Assembly: GCF_018138145.1 (NCBI RefSeq)
Contig: NZ_CP073104.1
Location: forward strand, 6,718,731 to 6,782,730
From: Pseudomonas sp. SCA2728.1_7
GTDB taxonomy: Bacteria > Pseudomonadota > Gammaproteobacteria > Pseudomonadales > Pseudomonadaceae
Direction: 5' to 3'
Length of the DNA: 64,000 bases
Part shown: one piece after another, positions 20,761 through 30,343 of the stretch
How positions within the stretch are numbered: position 1 is the first letter of the stretch
How the letters are laid out: every line of letters begins with the position of its first letter
Position numbers and translations under genes: made by a program
The notes under the pieces: model-generated
Told to the model about the DNA's origin: nothing
The model's database searches: none
The model's input: the letters and a program-made list of their open reading frames with translations, nothing else

Positions 20761-21282
20761 ATGACCGATGAAGCGAAGCGACTGTTTTTCGCCCTCGATT
20801 GCCCGCCGGCGCAACGCAAGGCGATTGCTCAGTGGCGCGGGGAGTTGGGGTTGCGAACCGGTAAGCCGGTGCCGGCGGATAACTTTCATCTGACGCTGCT
20901 GTTCCTTGGCGCGGTGCCATTGGCGCAGATCAATGAAGTCTGTGAAGCGGCCGGGCAAGTGCGCACGCCGGGTGAGCCATTGAAGATTTCGCTGGATCGC
21001 TTGCAGGTCTGGCATCGCGCCGGGGTGTTGTCGCTGGCGCCGGAGCAGGCGCCACAAGCGCTGCTGCGGCTGGTCTACGCATTGGAGCAGGCGATGTTGC
21101 CGTTCGGCTTTGAAGAGACACCGCGCGAGTTTCGTCCGCACCTGACCCTGGCCCGTGACTATCGCGCGCCGGAGCCGGAATCGGCCACGCCGCCGGAGTT
21201 CTTCCTGCGCGCCGAACGCTTTGCCCTGTTCGAATCGCACAAGGGGCGTTATCGCATCCTGCAGGATTGGCCGCTGATTTGA
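20761..21282 (+). CDS. thpR: RNA 2',3'-cyclic phosphodiesterase
   Basis: 173 aa, 2H phosphoesterase superfamily. The two catalytic H-x-T-x motifs are HLTLLFLG (H43, T45) and HLTLARD (H127, T129), about 84 residues apart as in ThpR/LigT. The N-terminus RLFFALDCP is also typical. It opens 2',3'-cyclic phosphates on RNA to a 2'-phosphate and can ligate tRNA halves in vitro. Single gene, normal length. Confidence 0.92.
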   Translation: MTDEAKRLFFALDCPPAQRKAIAQWRGELGLRTGKPVPADNFHLTLLFLGAVPLAQINEVCEAAGQVRTPGEPLKISLDRLQVWHRAGVLSLAPEQAPQALLRLVYALEQAMLPFGFEETPREFRPHLTLARDYRAPEPESATPPEFFLRAERFALFESHKGRYRILQDWPLI

Positions 21283-21288
21283 GCGCAC

Positions 21289-21312
21289 AAAAAAAGGCGC
21301 CCGAGGGCGCCT
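21289..21312 (-). terminator. Rho-independent terminator
   Basis: Perfect 8-base stem AGGCGCCC / GGGCGCCT with a 2-base loop. Read on the minus strand the stem is followed by a run of T, so it suits transcripts from potF; on the plus strand it has no T tail. Confidence 0.75.
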
Positions 21313-21427
21313 GAGAATTCACCTGAGCCGAGGGAGCCAGGTGAGGCCGTTCATAGCAGGGTGCAGCGGTGGTAAGGCGCTGCGTGAACGGGAAATCATA
21401 AATTTTTCTGTCACAACACCAAACCAC

Positions 21428-21520
21428 TGTAGGAGTGAGCCTGCTCGCGATGAGGCCGGCAAATTCAGCATCACTACTGCCTGACACACCGCTATCGCGA
21501 GCAGGCTCACTCCTACATTT
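21428..21520. repeat. REPIN (taggagtgag subtype)
   Basis: Inverted REP pair between the terminator and the 3' end of potF. Confidence 0.95.
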
Positions 21521-21535
21521 GGATTTTCGTCGGGA

Positions 21536-22633
21536 TTACTTACCGAGTTTCACCCGCGTCCAGCCTCGGGTCATGATCCGCTGTGTGGCAATCGGCTGAT
21601 CCGGCACCGCATACAACGTCGCCATCACCGCTTGCGACGGGTACGAACCCGGGTCGTTGCGGATCGCTTCATCCACCAATGGCGTGGCCGCCGCGTTGGC
21701 GTTGCTGTAGCCGTTGCTGTTGGTGATCTCGGCGATGATGTCCGGACGCATCAGGAAGTCCATGAACAGGTACGCGTTCTCGACGTTGGCGGCATCGCGC
21801 GGGATGGCGACCATGTCGTAGAAGCTGCCGGCGCCTTCCTTGGGAATGCTGTAGTCGATCACCACGTTGTTGCCGGATTCCACCGCGCGGGCCTTGGCCT
21901 GCAGCACGTCACCGGAGTAACCGACTGCCACGCAGATGTTGCCGTTGGCCAGATCGGAGATGTATTTCGAGGAATGGAAGTACGCCACGTTCGGGCGGAT
22001 CTTCATGAACAGCGCCTCGGCTTCCTTGATGTGTACGGTGTCCCTGTCGTTCACCGGGTAACCCAGATAGTGCAGGGCGGCCGGGATCATTTCGGTCGGC
22101 GAGTCGAGGAAACTGATGCCGCAGGCTTTGAGTTTTTCAGCGTTCTCCGGCTTGAACAGCAAGTCCCAGGAATTGGTCGGGGCGTTGGCGCCGAGCACTT
22201 CCTTGACCTTGGCCGGGTTGAAGCCGATGCCAATCGAGCCCCACATGTACGGGAACGCGTGGGCGTTGTCCGGATCACTGGCGGCGGCGTTTTTCAGCAG
22301 CACCGGGTTGAGATTCTTCCAGTTCGGCAGCTTCGATTTGTCCAGCGTCTGATAGACACCGGCCTTGATCTGCTTGGCCAGGAAACTGTTCGACGGCACG
22401 ACCAGGTCGTAACCGGATTTGCCCGCCAGCAAGCGCGCCTCAAGGGTCTCGTTGCTGTCGAAGACGTCGTAGGTCACGCGGATGCCGGTCTCGTCTTCGA
22501 ACTTCTTGACCGTGTCCGGGGCGATGTAATCGGACCAGTTGTAAACACGCAGCACCTTGTCGTTGGCCTGGGCGCCCATGACCATTGCGCCCATTAAGGA
22601 CAGTGTCAGCAGAGTCCTGCCAAACATTTTCAT
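21536..22633 (-). CDS. potF: Polyamine ABC transporter, periplasmic binding protein
   Basis: 365 aa. Signal peptide [17 protein letters not shown] is followed by [12 protein letters not shown], the hallmark start of PotF/PotD/SpuD proteins, and [17 protein letters not shown]. Family ligand-site aromatics and acids are present ([22 protein letters not shown]). It binds putrescine or spermidine for the PotGHI transporter. It is the last gene of the minus-strand set, separated from potI by about 190 bases of repeats, so it may be expressed at a different level. Start set at ATG 22633. Confidence 0.92.
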   Translation of the reverse strand: MKMFGRTLLTLSLMGAMVMGAQANDKVLRVYNWSDYIAPDTVKKFEDETGIRVTYDVFDSNETLEARLLAGKSGYDLVVPSNSFLAKQIKAGVYQTLDKSKLPNWKNLNPVLLKNAAASDPDNAHAFPYMWGSIGIGFNPAKVKEVLGANAPTNSWDLLFKPENAEKLKACGISFLDSPTEMIPAALHYLGYPVNDRDTVHIKEAEALFMKIRPNVAYFHSSKYISDLANGNICVAVGYSGDVLQAKARAVESGNNVVIDYSIPKEGAGSFYDMVAIPRDAANVENAYLFMDFLMRPDIIAEITNSNGYSNANAAATPLVDEAIRNDPGSYPSQAVMATLYAVPDQPIATQRIMTRGWTRVKLGK

Positions 22634-22671
22634 CGGTACAACTCCATTCTTTTTATTCACATTACGCAAAG

Positions 22672-22707
22672 CCCCCTCACCCTGATCCTCTCCCGAGGGA
22701 GAGGGGA
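22672..22707. repeat. Single arm of the nested-palindrome element
   Basis: Hairpin with stems around cctctcccgagggagagg, preceded by ccctcaccctgat, matching the left end of the element in the 10.7-12.0 kb array. No matching right end is nearby. Confidence 0.75.
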
Positions 22708-22730
22708 CTGACCGAGGGGCTGACTACATT

Positions 22731-22820
22731 TGTGTAGGAGCTGTCGAGTGAAACGAGGCTGCGATCTTTTGATCTTTCACATCAAGATCAAAAGATCGCA
22801 GCGTGCCGCAGCTCCTACAG
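22731..22820. repeat. Second palindromic repeat family, copy 2
   Basis: Inverted repeat with outer arms tgtaggagctg / cagctcctaca and inner arms ggctgcgatcttttgatctt / aagatcaaaagatcgcag. It ends 2 bases from the potI stop codon. Same family as 1671-1752. Confidence 0.85.
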
Positions 22821-22822
22821 GG

Positions 22823-23698
22823 TCAAGCGGTGGCGGCTTGTTGCGGTTGCTGCCACGACTCGTTCGCGGTCTGATCCATCGCTTCCTGAATCGCTTTTTT
22901 GCGGTTGGCTTCTGCCTTGCGGCCGAAGTACCAGACCAGGAAGGTCACCAGCGACACCGCCAGCAGAATCAGGCTGGCCACGGCGTTGATCTCAGGCTTC
23001 ACACCCAGACGCACCGCCGAGAACACTTCCATCGGCAGGGTGGTCGAACCCGGTCCGGAGACGAAGCTCGCCAACACCAGGTCATCCAGCGACAAGGCAA
23101 ACGACATCATCCCGCCCGCCGCCAGCGATGGCGCGATCATCGGAATGGTGATCAGGAAAAACACCTTGAACGGCTTCGCACCGAGATCCATCGCTGCTTC
23201 TTCGATCGACAGATCGAGCTCGCGGAGGCGGGCGGAGACTACCACCGCCACATAAGCGGCACAAAACGTGGTGTGGGCGATCCAGATCGTGACGATGCCA
23301 CGCTCCTGCGGCCAGCCGATCAGTTGCGCCATCGCCACAAACAGCAGCAACAGCGACAGACCAGTGATCACCTCAGGCATCACCAACGGCGCGGTGACCA
23401 GACCACCGAACAGCGTGCGACCCTTGAAGCGTGTCACACGCGTCAGCACGAAAGCGGCGAGGGTGCCCAACGCGACCGCAGCAATCGCGGTGTAGCAGGC
23501 GATTTCCAGCGAGCGCACCACCGAGCCCATCAGTTGCGTGTTGTCGAGCAAACCGACGTACCACTTCACCGACCAGCCGCCCCACACCGTCACCAGTTTC
23601 GAGGCGTTGAACGAGTAGATCACCAGAATCAGCATCGGCAGATAAATGAACATCAGGCCGAAGATCAACATGAACTTGGAAAAACCGAAGCGTTTCAT
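22823..23698 (-). CDS. potI: Polyamine ABC transporter permease
   Basis: 291 aa with six predicted membrane helices starting FMLIFGLMFIYLPMLILVIY, and the binding-protein-dependent permease (EAA) loop seen as EEAAMDLGAKPFKVFFLITI. Second channel subunit of the PotFGHI importer. Overlaps potH by 4 bases (ATGA), showing translational coupling. Confidence 0.92.
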   Translation of the reverse strand: MKRFGFSKFMLIFGLMFIYLPMLILVIYSFNASKLVTVWGGWSVKWYVGLLDNTQLMGSVVRSLEIACYTAIAAVALGTLAAFVLTRVTRFKGRTLFGGLVTAPLVMPEVITGLSLLLLFVAMAQLIGWPQERGIVTIWIAHTTFCAAYVAVVVSARLRELDLSIEEAAMDLGAKPFKVFFLITIPMIAPSLAAGGMMSFALSLDDLVLASFVSGPGSTTLPMEVFSAVRLGVKPEINAVASLILLAVSLVTFLVWYFGRKAEANRKKAIQEAMDQTANESWQQPQQAATA

Positions 23699-24609
23699 CC
23701 CCGTGCCTCCATCTCTTTGGCCTGGCTGCGGTTGAACAGCAGAATCGGCACAATCAGGATCAACAGCATCACCACCGCCAGCGCAGACGCCACCGGCCAG
23801 TCGCGGTTATTGAAGAACTCTTGCCACAGCACACGACCGATCATCAGCGTCTCCGGACCACCGAGCAGTTCCGGAATCACGAACTCACCGACCACCGGAA
23901 TGAACACCAGCATGCAGCCGGCAATAATCCCGTTCTTGGCCAGCGGCACGGTGATTTTCCAGAAGTTGTTGAAGTTGCTCGAACCCAGATCCTGCGCGGC
24001 TTCCAGCAAGCTGCCGTCGTGCTTGACGAGGTTGGCATAGAGCGGCAACACCATGAACGGCAAATACGCGTACACGACCCCTATATAGACGGCGGTGTTG
24101 GTGTTGAGGATCTCGATCGGGTGATCGGTCAGCCCCGTCCACATCAGAAATGCGTTGAGCAAACCGTTGTTGCTGAGGATGCCCATCCACGCATAAACGC
24201 GGATCAGGATCGCGGTCCAGGTCGGCATCATGATCAACAGCAGCAGGACGTTTTGCGTTTCCTTGCCGGTCTTGGTGATCGCGTAGGCCATCGGAAAACC
24301 GATCAGCAAACACATCATCGTGCTCAGCGCCGCGACCTTCAGCGAACCGAGGTAGGCCGACAGGTACAGCTCGTCTTCGCCGAGCATGGTGTAGTTGCCG
24401 ATGTTCAGCAGCAGCTGGAATTTCTGTTCGGCGTAGGTGTAGATCTCCGAGTACGGCGGGATCGACAACGCGGCTTCCGAGAAACTGATCTTCATCACCA
24501 GAAAGAACGGCAGCATGAAGAACAGAAACAGCCAGATGAACGGAATGCCGATCACCAGTTTTCGCCCGCTGGGCACCAGGCGCAGGAATTGCTGATTGAA
24601 GGTTCTCAT
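23695..24609 (-). CDS. potH: Polyamine ABC transporter permease
   Basis: 304 aa; IPFIWLFLFFMLPFFLVMKI is the first helix and the EAA loop is LLEAAQDLGSSNFNNFWKIT. Forms the channel with PotI. An upstream in-frame start at 24642 lies inside potG and is rejected in favour of the ATG overlapping the potG stop by 4 bases. Confidence 0.92.
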   Translation of the reverse strand: MRTFNQQFLRLVPSGRKLVIGIPFIWLFLFFMLPFFLVMKISFSEAALSIPPYSEIYTYAEQKFQLLLNIGNYTMLGEDELYLSAYLGSLKVAALSTMMCLLIGFPMAYAITKTGKETQNVLLLLIMMPTWTAILIRVYAWMGILSNNGLLNAFLMWTGLTDHPIEILNTNTAVYIGVVYAYLPFMVLPLYANLVKHDGSLLEAAQDLGSSNFNNFWKITVPLAKNGIIAGCMLVFIPVVGEFVIPELLGGPETLMIGRVLWQEFFNNRDWPVASALAVVMLLILIVPILLFNRSQAKEMEARG

Positions 24610-25748
24610 GAGCGCAGTACCACGCCGCTGTCGTCTTCCCACCAGACGTAGACCTTGTCGTCCCAGGTCGGACGCGCGCCACGGCGTTCGGCGTTGGCCA
24701 TGAACGACTGGACGATTTTGCCGCCGGGCAATTCGACGTAGAACACCGAGTGACCGCCGAGGTAGGCGATGTCATGCACCTTGCCTTCGGACCAGTTGTA
24801 GCGGAATTCCGGCTTGGTCGTGCTGACGAGCATTTTTTCCGGACGGATCGCGTAGGTGACCGACTTGTCCTGCACCGAAGTGCTGACACCGTGACCGACG
24901 TAGATCTTCTGTTCCAGGTCCGGGCTGTGGATGATCGCGTGACCTTCAAGGTCTTCCACCACGGTGCCGTCGAAGGCGTTCACGTTACCGATGAACTCGC
25001 AGACCATGCGGCTGACCGGTGCTTCATAAATGTCGACAGGGCTGCCGATCTGCGCGATCCAGCCGAGGTGCATGATCGCGATGCGCTCGGCCATGGTCAT
25101 GGCCTCTTCCTGGTCGTGGGTGACCATCACGCAGGTCACGCCGACGCGTTCGATGATCTGCACCAGTTCCAGTTGCATCTGTGAACGCAGCTTTTTATCC
25201 AGTGCACCCATCGGTTCGTCGAGCAGCAACAGCTTCGGACGCTTGGCCAGTGAGCGGGCGAGGGCGACGCGCTGACGCTGGCCGCCGGACAACTGGTGCG
25301 GACGGCGTTTGGCGTATTGGGTCATGTGTACAAGGCGCAGCATTTCATCGACACGGGCGTCGATTTCGCTGGCGGGCAAACGGTCTTGCTTGAGGCCGAA
25401 GGCGATGTTCTGCGCAACGGTCATGTGTGGGAACAGCGCGTAGGACTGGAACATCATGTTGATCGGCCGCTCGTACGGCGGCATGTCGGTGATGTCCACG
25501 CCGTCGAGCAGAATCCGCCCTTCAGTCGGGCGCTCGAAACCGGCGAGCATGCGTAGCAGGGTCGATTTGCCCGAACCAGAGCCACCGAGCAGGGCGAAGA
25601 TTTCGCCCTGATGGATCTCCAGGGACACATCGTCCACGGCCACGGTTTCGTCGAACTTCTTGGTGACACGATCGACTTTCACCAGCACCTTTTTCGGTTG
25701 CTGATGACCTTCAAGTGCCTTCCTGTAAGTGCTGGAGGCGTTTGCCAT
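24606..25748 (-). CDS. potG: Polyamine ABC transporter ATP-binding protein
   Basis: 380 aa. Walker A GGSGSGKST (about 55-63), Q-loop MMFQSYALFPHMTV, signature LSGGQRQRVALARSL, Walker B LLLDEPMGALD, and a C-terminal TOBE-type domain. Energises the PotHI channel on the cytoplasmic face. First gene of the operon; start placed at the ATG behind GGGAG rather than 25 codons upstream. Confidence 0.93.
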   Translation of the reverse strand: MANASSTYRKALEGHQQPKKVLVKVDRVTKKFDETVAVDDVSLEIHQGEIFALLGGSGSGKSTLLRMLAGFERPTEGRILLDGVDITDMPPYERPINMMFQSYALFPHMTVAQNIAFGLKQDRLPASEIDARVDEMLRLVHMTQYAKRRPHQLSGGQRQRVALARSLAKRPKLLLLDEPMGALDKKLRSQMQLELVQIIERVGVTCVMVTHDQEEAMTMAERIAIMHLGWIAQIGSPVDIYEAPVSRMVCEFIGNVNAFDGTVVEDLEGHAIIHSPDLEQKIYVGHGVSTSVQDKSVTYAIRPEKMLVSTTKPEFRYNWSEGKVHDIAYLGGHSVFYVELPGGKIVQSFMANAERRGARPTWDDKVYVWWEDDSGVVLRS

Positions 25749-25840
25749 GTGAAACTCCCAACAGGTTTCGTTCGCCGGGCCAATGTGGCCGGGCTTAAGT
25801 GGATTGCAAGCCTGTAAGCGCAATCTCAGTCATTACACAT

Positions 25841-25938
25841 CCCCTGTAGGAGTGAGCCTGCTCGCGATGAGGCCATGTCAGTCGACATCTCTGTTGACTG
25901 GTCTATTGCTATCGCGAGCAGGCTCACTCCTACAGGGG
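25841..25938. repeat. REPIN (taggagtgag subtype)
   Basis: Inverted REP pair closed by ccctgtagg / cctacaggg, in the 365-base gap between potG and puuD. The rest of that gap (25939-26113) shows no convincing ORF; it presumably holds the pot operon promoter. Confidence 0.95.
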
Positions 25939-26113
25939 AATTGCGCATGCCTGACTGACCTTGCACTGCCGAGGGCTTGGTCGGCGCCGCCGTCCTGGCT
26001 GCCTGGGTCGTACTTGTTGTTATTACGGGTGTTGCTGTTCACGAATGACGGATGTGCGCAGGCACACCCGACGTCCGTGGGGGCAGTAAATCGTTACGTA
26101 TTCCTGGGTTGGA

Positions 26114-26875
26114 TCAGCGCTGGTTGCGCCGCGCCGCCCGTTGCCGGCAAGCCGCGCCGAATGCCTGGAAAATCTTCAGGTAGTTCGGGTTGTCGAGCAC
26201 TTGCCATTCCGGGTGCCATTGCACGCCGAGGGCGAAGGTCGGGCTGTGTTCGACCGAGACCGCCTCGATCAAACCGTCCGGCGCCACCGCTTCGGCACGC
26301 AGGCCGGGGGCGAGGCGATCGATGCCCTGGCTGTGAATCGAGTTGACCTGGAACTCGCCCGGCAACTCCAGCGCTTCGAATACACCGCCACCAAGCACGG
26401 TCACCGCATGGGCCGGTGCGTATTGCACGGCCACATCAGGGCTGTCGGCTTCACGGTGATCGAGCATGCCCGGCAGCTCATGCACCTTCTGATGCAGGCT
26501 GCCGCCGAACGCCACGTTCATTTCCTGGAAGCCACGGCAAATGCCGAGCACCGGAACGCCCGCCGCGATGGCTGCACGCAATAAAGGAAGGGTGGTGGCA
26601 TCCCGCGCCGGATCGTGATCCGTGCCGGGGGCGCTGGCCGGGCCTTGATAGTGGAAGGGCTCCACATTCGAGGGCGAGCCGGTCAGCAGCAGACCGTCGA
26701 GTTGACCGAGCAGGTCTTCGATTTCAGTCAGGTTGCCAAGGGAAGGAATGACCACTGGCAGCCCGTTAGCGCCAACGCTGACAGCACGTACGTACTTGTC
26801 GCCGCTGATGTGATAGGGGTGCAGGCCAATCTGTTTGACGCACGCAGTAACGCCGATCAATGGCTTGAATGCCAT
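26114..26875 (-). CDS. puuD: Gamma-glutamyl-gamma-aminobutyrate hydrolase family
   Basis: 253 aa, class I glutamine-amidotransferase-like (peptidase C26). Nucleophile C113 in VLGICRGFQEMN, and H221 with E223 in WHPEWQ complete the triad. It releases GABA and glutamate from gamma-glutamyl-GABA, the last step of the Puu/Pau pathway; homologues in P. aeruginosa are called PauD/SpuA. Divergent from puuA, 282 bases away, which suggests shared regulation. Confidence 0.9.
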   Translation of the reverse strand: MAFKPLIGVTACVKQIGLHPYHISGDKYVRAVSVGANGLPVVIPSLGNLTEIEDLLGQLDGLLLTGSPSNVEPFHYQGPASAPGTDHDPARDATTLPLLRAAIAAGVPVLGICRGFQEMNVAFGGSLHQKVHELPGMLDHREADSPDVAVQYAPAHAVTVLGGGVFEALELPGEFQVNSIHSQGIDRLAPGLRAEAVAPDGLIEAVSVEHSPTFALGVQWHPEWQVLDNPNYLKIFQAFGAACRQRAARRNQR

Positions 26876-27157
26876 TTTTATTCACCTCGAAGTTTGACAC
26901 TTGAACGAGCTTTTCCGGAGCTTAGTCTCGTTGATTTTAATTAACAACTGCCATGTAAAAAATTCTAAACGCCGTTCATCAAATCTTCATGATTCCCGGG
27001 GCTGTGACGCCTGTATTGGCACGCAAGTGTTAAAAAAAGCCCGAAAAATAAACCCTGAGCGGCCATCTGTTCGCTATTGACTTCACTTTGCCGTTCGGGT
27101 TGACTGGCTCGGCGAAACAGCAGTGAACATAATAATTAACAGCTAAATAGGTGCATC
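26876..27157. promoter_or_regulatory. Divergent puuD / puuA control region
   Basis: 282 bases without an ORF, AT-richer than the flanking genes (gattttaattaacaac near 26932; acataataattaacagctaa near 27126). It must hold the promoters of both puuD and puuA. No regulator site is assigned: the E. coli PuuR consensus is not matched convincingly. Confidence 0.6.
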
Positions 27158-28534
27158 ATGTCGGTCCCTCTGCGTACCGTTCAACTCAACGAAGCAAACG
27201 CATTCCTTAAGAAATATCCTGAGGTTTTGTACGTCGACCTTCTGATTGCGGATATGAACGGTGTGGTGCGCGGCAAGCGCATCGAACGCACCAGTCTTCA
27301 TAAGGTTTACGAGAAAGGCATCAACCTGCCGGCCTCGCTTTTTGCGCTCGACATCAACGGCTCCACGGTGGAAAGCACCGGCCTGGGTCTGGACATCGGC
27401 GACGCTGACCGCATCTGCTACCCGATCCCCGGCACCCTGAGCATCGAGCCGTGGCAGAAGCGCCCAACCGCACAACTCTTGATGACCATGCACGAGATCG
27501 AAGGCCAGCCGTTCTTCGCTGACCCGCGTGAAGTGCTGGCCAACGTCGTACGCAAATTCGACGACCTCGGTCTGACCATCTGCGCCGCGTTCGAACTCGA
27601 GTTCTACCTGATCGACCAGGACAACGTGAACGGTCGTCCGCAGTCGCCACGTTCGCCGGTGTCCGGCAAGCGTCCGGTGTCGACTCAGGTGTACCTGATC
27701 GACGACCTCGACGAGTACGTCGATTGCCTGCAAGACATCCTCGAAGGCGCGAAAGAGCAGGGCATCCCGGCTGACGCGATCGTCAAGGAAAGCGCCCCGG
27801 CGCAGTTCGAAGTCAACCTGCATCACGTCTCCGACCCGATCAAGGCGTGCGACTACGCCGTCCTGCTCAAGCGTCTGGTGAAGAACATCGCCTACGACCA
27901 CGAGATGGACACCACCTTCATGGCCAAGCCGTATCCGGGCCAGGCGGGCAACGGTCTGCACGTACACATTTCGATCCTGGACAAAGAAGGCAACAACATC
28001 TTCGCCAGCGAGGATCCCGAGCAGAACGCCGCACTGCGTCACGCGATCGGCGGTGTGCTGGAGACCCTGCCTGCGCAAATGGCGTTCCTCTGCCCGAACG
28101 TCAACTCGTACCGCCGCTTCGGCGCGCAGTTCTATGTACCGAACTCACCGAGCTGGGGCATCGACAACCGCACCGTTGCGGTCCGTGTGCCAACCGGTTC
28201 GGCCGACGCCGTGCGCATCGAGCATCGCGTTGCTGGTGCCGACGCTAACCCGTACTTGCTGATGGCTTCGGTGCTGGCCGGTATTCACCACGGTCTGACC
28301 AATCAGATCGAGCCGGGCGCTCCGGTCGAAGGCAACAGCTACGAGCAGAACGAACAGAGCCTGCCGAACAACCTGCGCGACGCACTGCGTGAGCTGGACG
28401 ACAGCGAAGTCATGGCCCGCTACATCGACCCGATGTACATCGACGTGTTTGTCGCGTGTAAGGAGAGCGAGCTGGCCGAGTTTGAGAACTCGATTTCTGA
28501 TCTTGAGTACAACTGGTATCTGCATACGGTGTGA
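27158..28534 (+). CDS. puuA: Gamma-glutamyl-polyamine synthetase (glutamine synthetase family)
   Basis: 458 aa, type III-like glutamine synthetase fold. Visible: LLIADMNGVVRGKR, FELEFYLID (metal-binding Glu), ESAPAQFEVNLHH, KPYPGQAGNGLHVHIS (His of the ATP site), NVNSYRRFG and HRVAGADANPYL. It ligates glutamate to putrescine or another polyamine using ATP. The GLHVH and NPYLL segments distinguish this group from GlnA. First gene on the plus strand of the catabolic cluster. A paralogue lies at 43086-44450. Confidence 0.92.
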   Translation: MSVPLRTVQLNEANAFLKKYPEVLYVDLLIADMNGVVRGKRIERTSLHKVYEKGINLPASLFALDINGSTVESTGLGLDIGDADRICYPIPGTLSIEPWQKRPTAQLLMTMHEIEGQPFFADPREVLANVVRKFDDLGLTICAAFELEFYLIDQDNVNGRPQSPRSPVSGKRPVSTQVYLIDDLDEYVDCLQDILEGAKEQGIPADAIVKESAPAQFEVNLHHVSDPIKACDYAVLLKRLVKNIAYDHEMDTTFMAKPYPGQAGNGLHVHISILDKEGNNIFASEDPEQNAALRHAIGGVLETLPAQMAFLCPNVNSYRRFGAQFYVPNSPSWGIDNRTVAVRVPTGSADAVRIEHRVAGADANPYLLMASVLAGIHHGLTNQIEPGAPVEGNSYEQNEQSLPNNLRDALRELDDSEVMARYIDPMYIDVFVACKESELAEFENSISDLEYNWYLHTV

Positions 28535-28561
28535 GTGTTTGAGGGCCCCAAAAGGCAAAAG

Positions 28562-28739
28562 CCCCTCACCCTAACCCTCTCCCAGAGGGAGAGGGGACTG
28601 ATTCGGGGATGCTCGGGCAATCCGCCGACCTGAACGATTTTTGCCGAATCCATATTCGACTCGGTCGTTCAGGTCGGTGCAGATCCCGAGACACTTCGGT
28701 CGGTCCCCTCTACCCCTGGGAGAGGGCTAGGGTGAGGGC
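28562..28739. repeat. Nested-palindrome element, intact single copy
   Basis: Left end ccctcaccctaaccctctcc and right end gagagggctagggtgaggg are inverted copies. Inside, CCGACCTGAACGA (28625-28637) and TCGTTCAGGTCGG (28665-28677) are a perfect 13-base inverted pair. The whole 178 bases between puuA and puuC can fold back on itself. Same family as the 130-bp array. Confidence 0.92.
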
Positions 28740-28801
28740 AGCCATCTCAACCCAGACACAACACCCCGACACCCCCAATCCCCCCTTGTCGAGCCACAAC
28801 A

Positions 28802-30292
28802 ATGACAACGACCCGCAACGACTGGGAACAACGCTTCCAGTCCCTGACCATCGAAGCCCGCGCATTCATCAACGGTGAATACCGCCCGGCCATCAGTGGC
28901 GATACCTTCGAATGCCTGAGCCCCGTCGACGGCCGTTTCCTCGCCTCCGTGGCCAGTACCGATGAAGCCGATGCCAACCTTGCCGTTGACGTCGCGCGCC
29001 AGTCCTTCGAGTCCGGCGTGTGGGCAAAAAAAGCCCCGGCCGAGCGCAAGCGCATCCTGATCCGCTTCGCCGATCTGATCCTGCAGAACCAGGAAGAACT
29101 GGCGCTGCTGGAAACCCTCGACATGGGTAAACCGATCAGCGATTCGATGAGCATCGACATCCCGGCGACCGCCAACGCGATCCGCTGGAGCGCCGAAGCC
29201 ATCGACAAGATCTACGACGAAGTCGCTGCCACACCGCACGACCAACTCGGCCTCGTCACCCGTGAGCCTTCCGGCGTGGTTGCGGCCATCGTGCCGTGGA
29301 ACTTCCCGTTGATCATGGCCAGCTGGAAATTCGCTCCGGCGCTGGCAGCGGGCAACTCGTTCATTCTCAAACCTTCGGAAAAATCGCCACTGACGGCGAT
29401 CCGCATCGCCCAGCTCGCGCTGGATGCCGGCATTCCGAAAGGCGTATTCAACGTGCTGCCTGGCTTCGGTCACACCGTCGGCAAGGCGTTGGCGTTGCAC
29501 ATGGACGTCGACGTGCTGGCCTTCACCGGCTCCACGGCGATTGCCAAGCAACTGATGATTTATGCAGGCCTTAGCAACATGAAACGCGTCTGGCTCGAAG
29601 CAGGGGGCAAGAGCCCGAACGTGGTGTTTGCCGACGCACCGGACTTGCGCGCGGCAGCACAAGCAGCGGCCGGCGCCATTGCCTTCAACCAGGGCGAAGT
29701 GTGTACCGCCGGCTCGCGTTTGCTGGTCGAACGTTCGATTCGCGAGCAGTTCATTCCGCTGCTGGTGGAAGCGCTGCAAGCGTGGAAACCGGGTCACGCC
29801 CTCGATCCAGCCACCACCGTCGGCGCCGTGGTCGATCAGCGTCAACTCGACAACGTGCTGCGTTACATCAGCATCGGTCGCGAGCAGGGCGCCGAACTGA
29901 TCGCCGGCGGCCAACGCACCCTCGAAGAAACCGGTGGCCTCTATGTGCAACCGGCGTTGTTCGACGGCGTGACCAACGCGATGACCATCGCCCAGGAAGA
30001 AATCTTCGGCCCGGTGCTGTCGCTGATCACCTTCGACACCGCTGAAGAAGCGCTGCAGATCGCCAACGACAGCATCTTCGGCCTCGCCGCCGGCGTCTGG
30101 ACCAGCAACCTCAGCAAGGCGCACACCTTCGCCCGAGGCCTGCGTGCCGGCAGCGTCTGGGTCAACCAGTACGACGGCGGCGACATGACCGCACCGTTCG
30201 GTGGCTTCAAGCAGTCGGGCAACGGCCGCGATAAATCGCTGCACGCGTTCGACAAGTACACCGAGCTGAAAGCGACCTGGATCAAGCTCTGA
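28802..30292 (+). CDS. puuC: Gamma-glutamyl-gamma-aminobutyraldehyde dehydrogenase
   Basis: 496 aa aldehyde dehydrogenase. VPWNFPLIM, FTGSTAIAKQL, general base E266 in WLEAGGKSPNVVF, catalytic C301 in NQGEVCTAGSRL, and EEIFGPVLSLI. Oxidises gamma-glutamyl-aminobutyraldehyde to gamma-glutamyl-GABA with NAD(P). Position between puuA and puuB supports the Puu/Pau assignment over a general aldehyde dehydrogenase. The ribosome site is weak, perhaps because the preceding palindrome replaced part of the leader. Confidence 0.92.
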   Translation: MTTTRNDWEQRFQSLTIEARAFINGEYRPAISGDTFECLSPVDGRFLASVASTDEADANLAVDVARQSFESGVWAKKAPAERKRILIRFADLILQNQEELALLETLDMGKPISDSMSIDIPATANAIRWSAEAIDKIYDEVAATPHDQLGLVTREPSGVVAAIVPWNFPLIMASWKFAPALAAGNSFILKPSEKSPLTAIRIAQLALDAGIPKGVFNVLPGFGHTVGKALALHMDVDVLAFTGSTAIAKQLMIYAGLSNMKRVWLEAGGKSPNVVFADAPDLRAAAQAAAGAIAFNQGEVCTAGSRLLVERSIREQFIPLLVEALQAWKPGHALDPATTVGAVVDQRQLDNVLRYISIGREQGAELIAGGQRTLEETGGLYVQPALFDGVTNAMTIAQEEIFGPVLSLITFDTAEEALQIANDSIFGLAAGVWTSNLSKAHTFARGLRAGSVWVNQYDGGDMTAPFGGFKQSGNGRDKSLHAFDKYTELKATWIKL

Positions 30293-30306
30293 TTTTCTAC
30301 AACGGT

Positions 30307-30327
30307 GGTCGCTTTTGATGAGCGACC
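30307..30327 (+). promoter_or_regulatory. Hairpin in the puuC-puuB spacer
   Basis: Perfect 7-base stem GGTCGCT / AGCGACC with a 7-base loop just upstream of the puuB ribosome site (GGAGAA). No T-tract, so more likely an mRNA-processing or stability element than a terminator. Confidence 0.45.
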
Positions 30328-30343
30328 CTCGGAGAACAATAAA

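Noticed and set aside
27020..27045. Sigma-54 promoter (ttggcacgcaagtgtt) before puuA
   Set aside because: The -24 half TGGCACG is good but the -12 half lacks the required GC dinucleotide.
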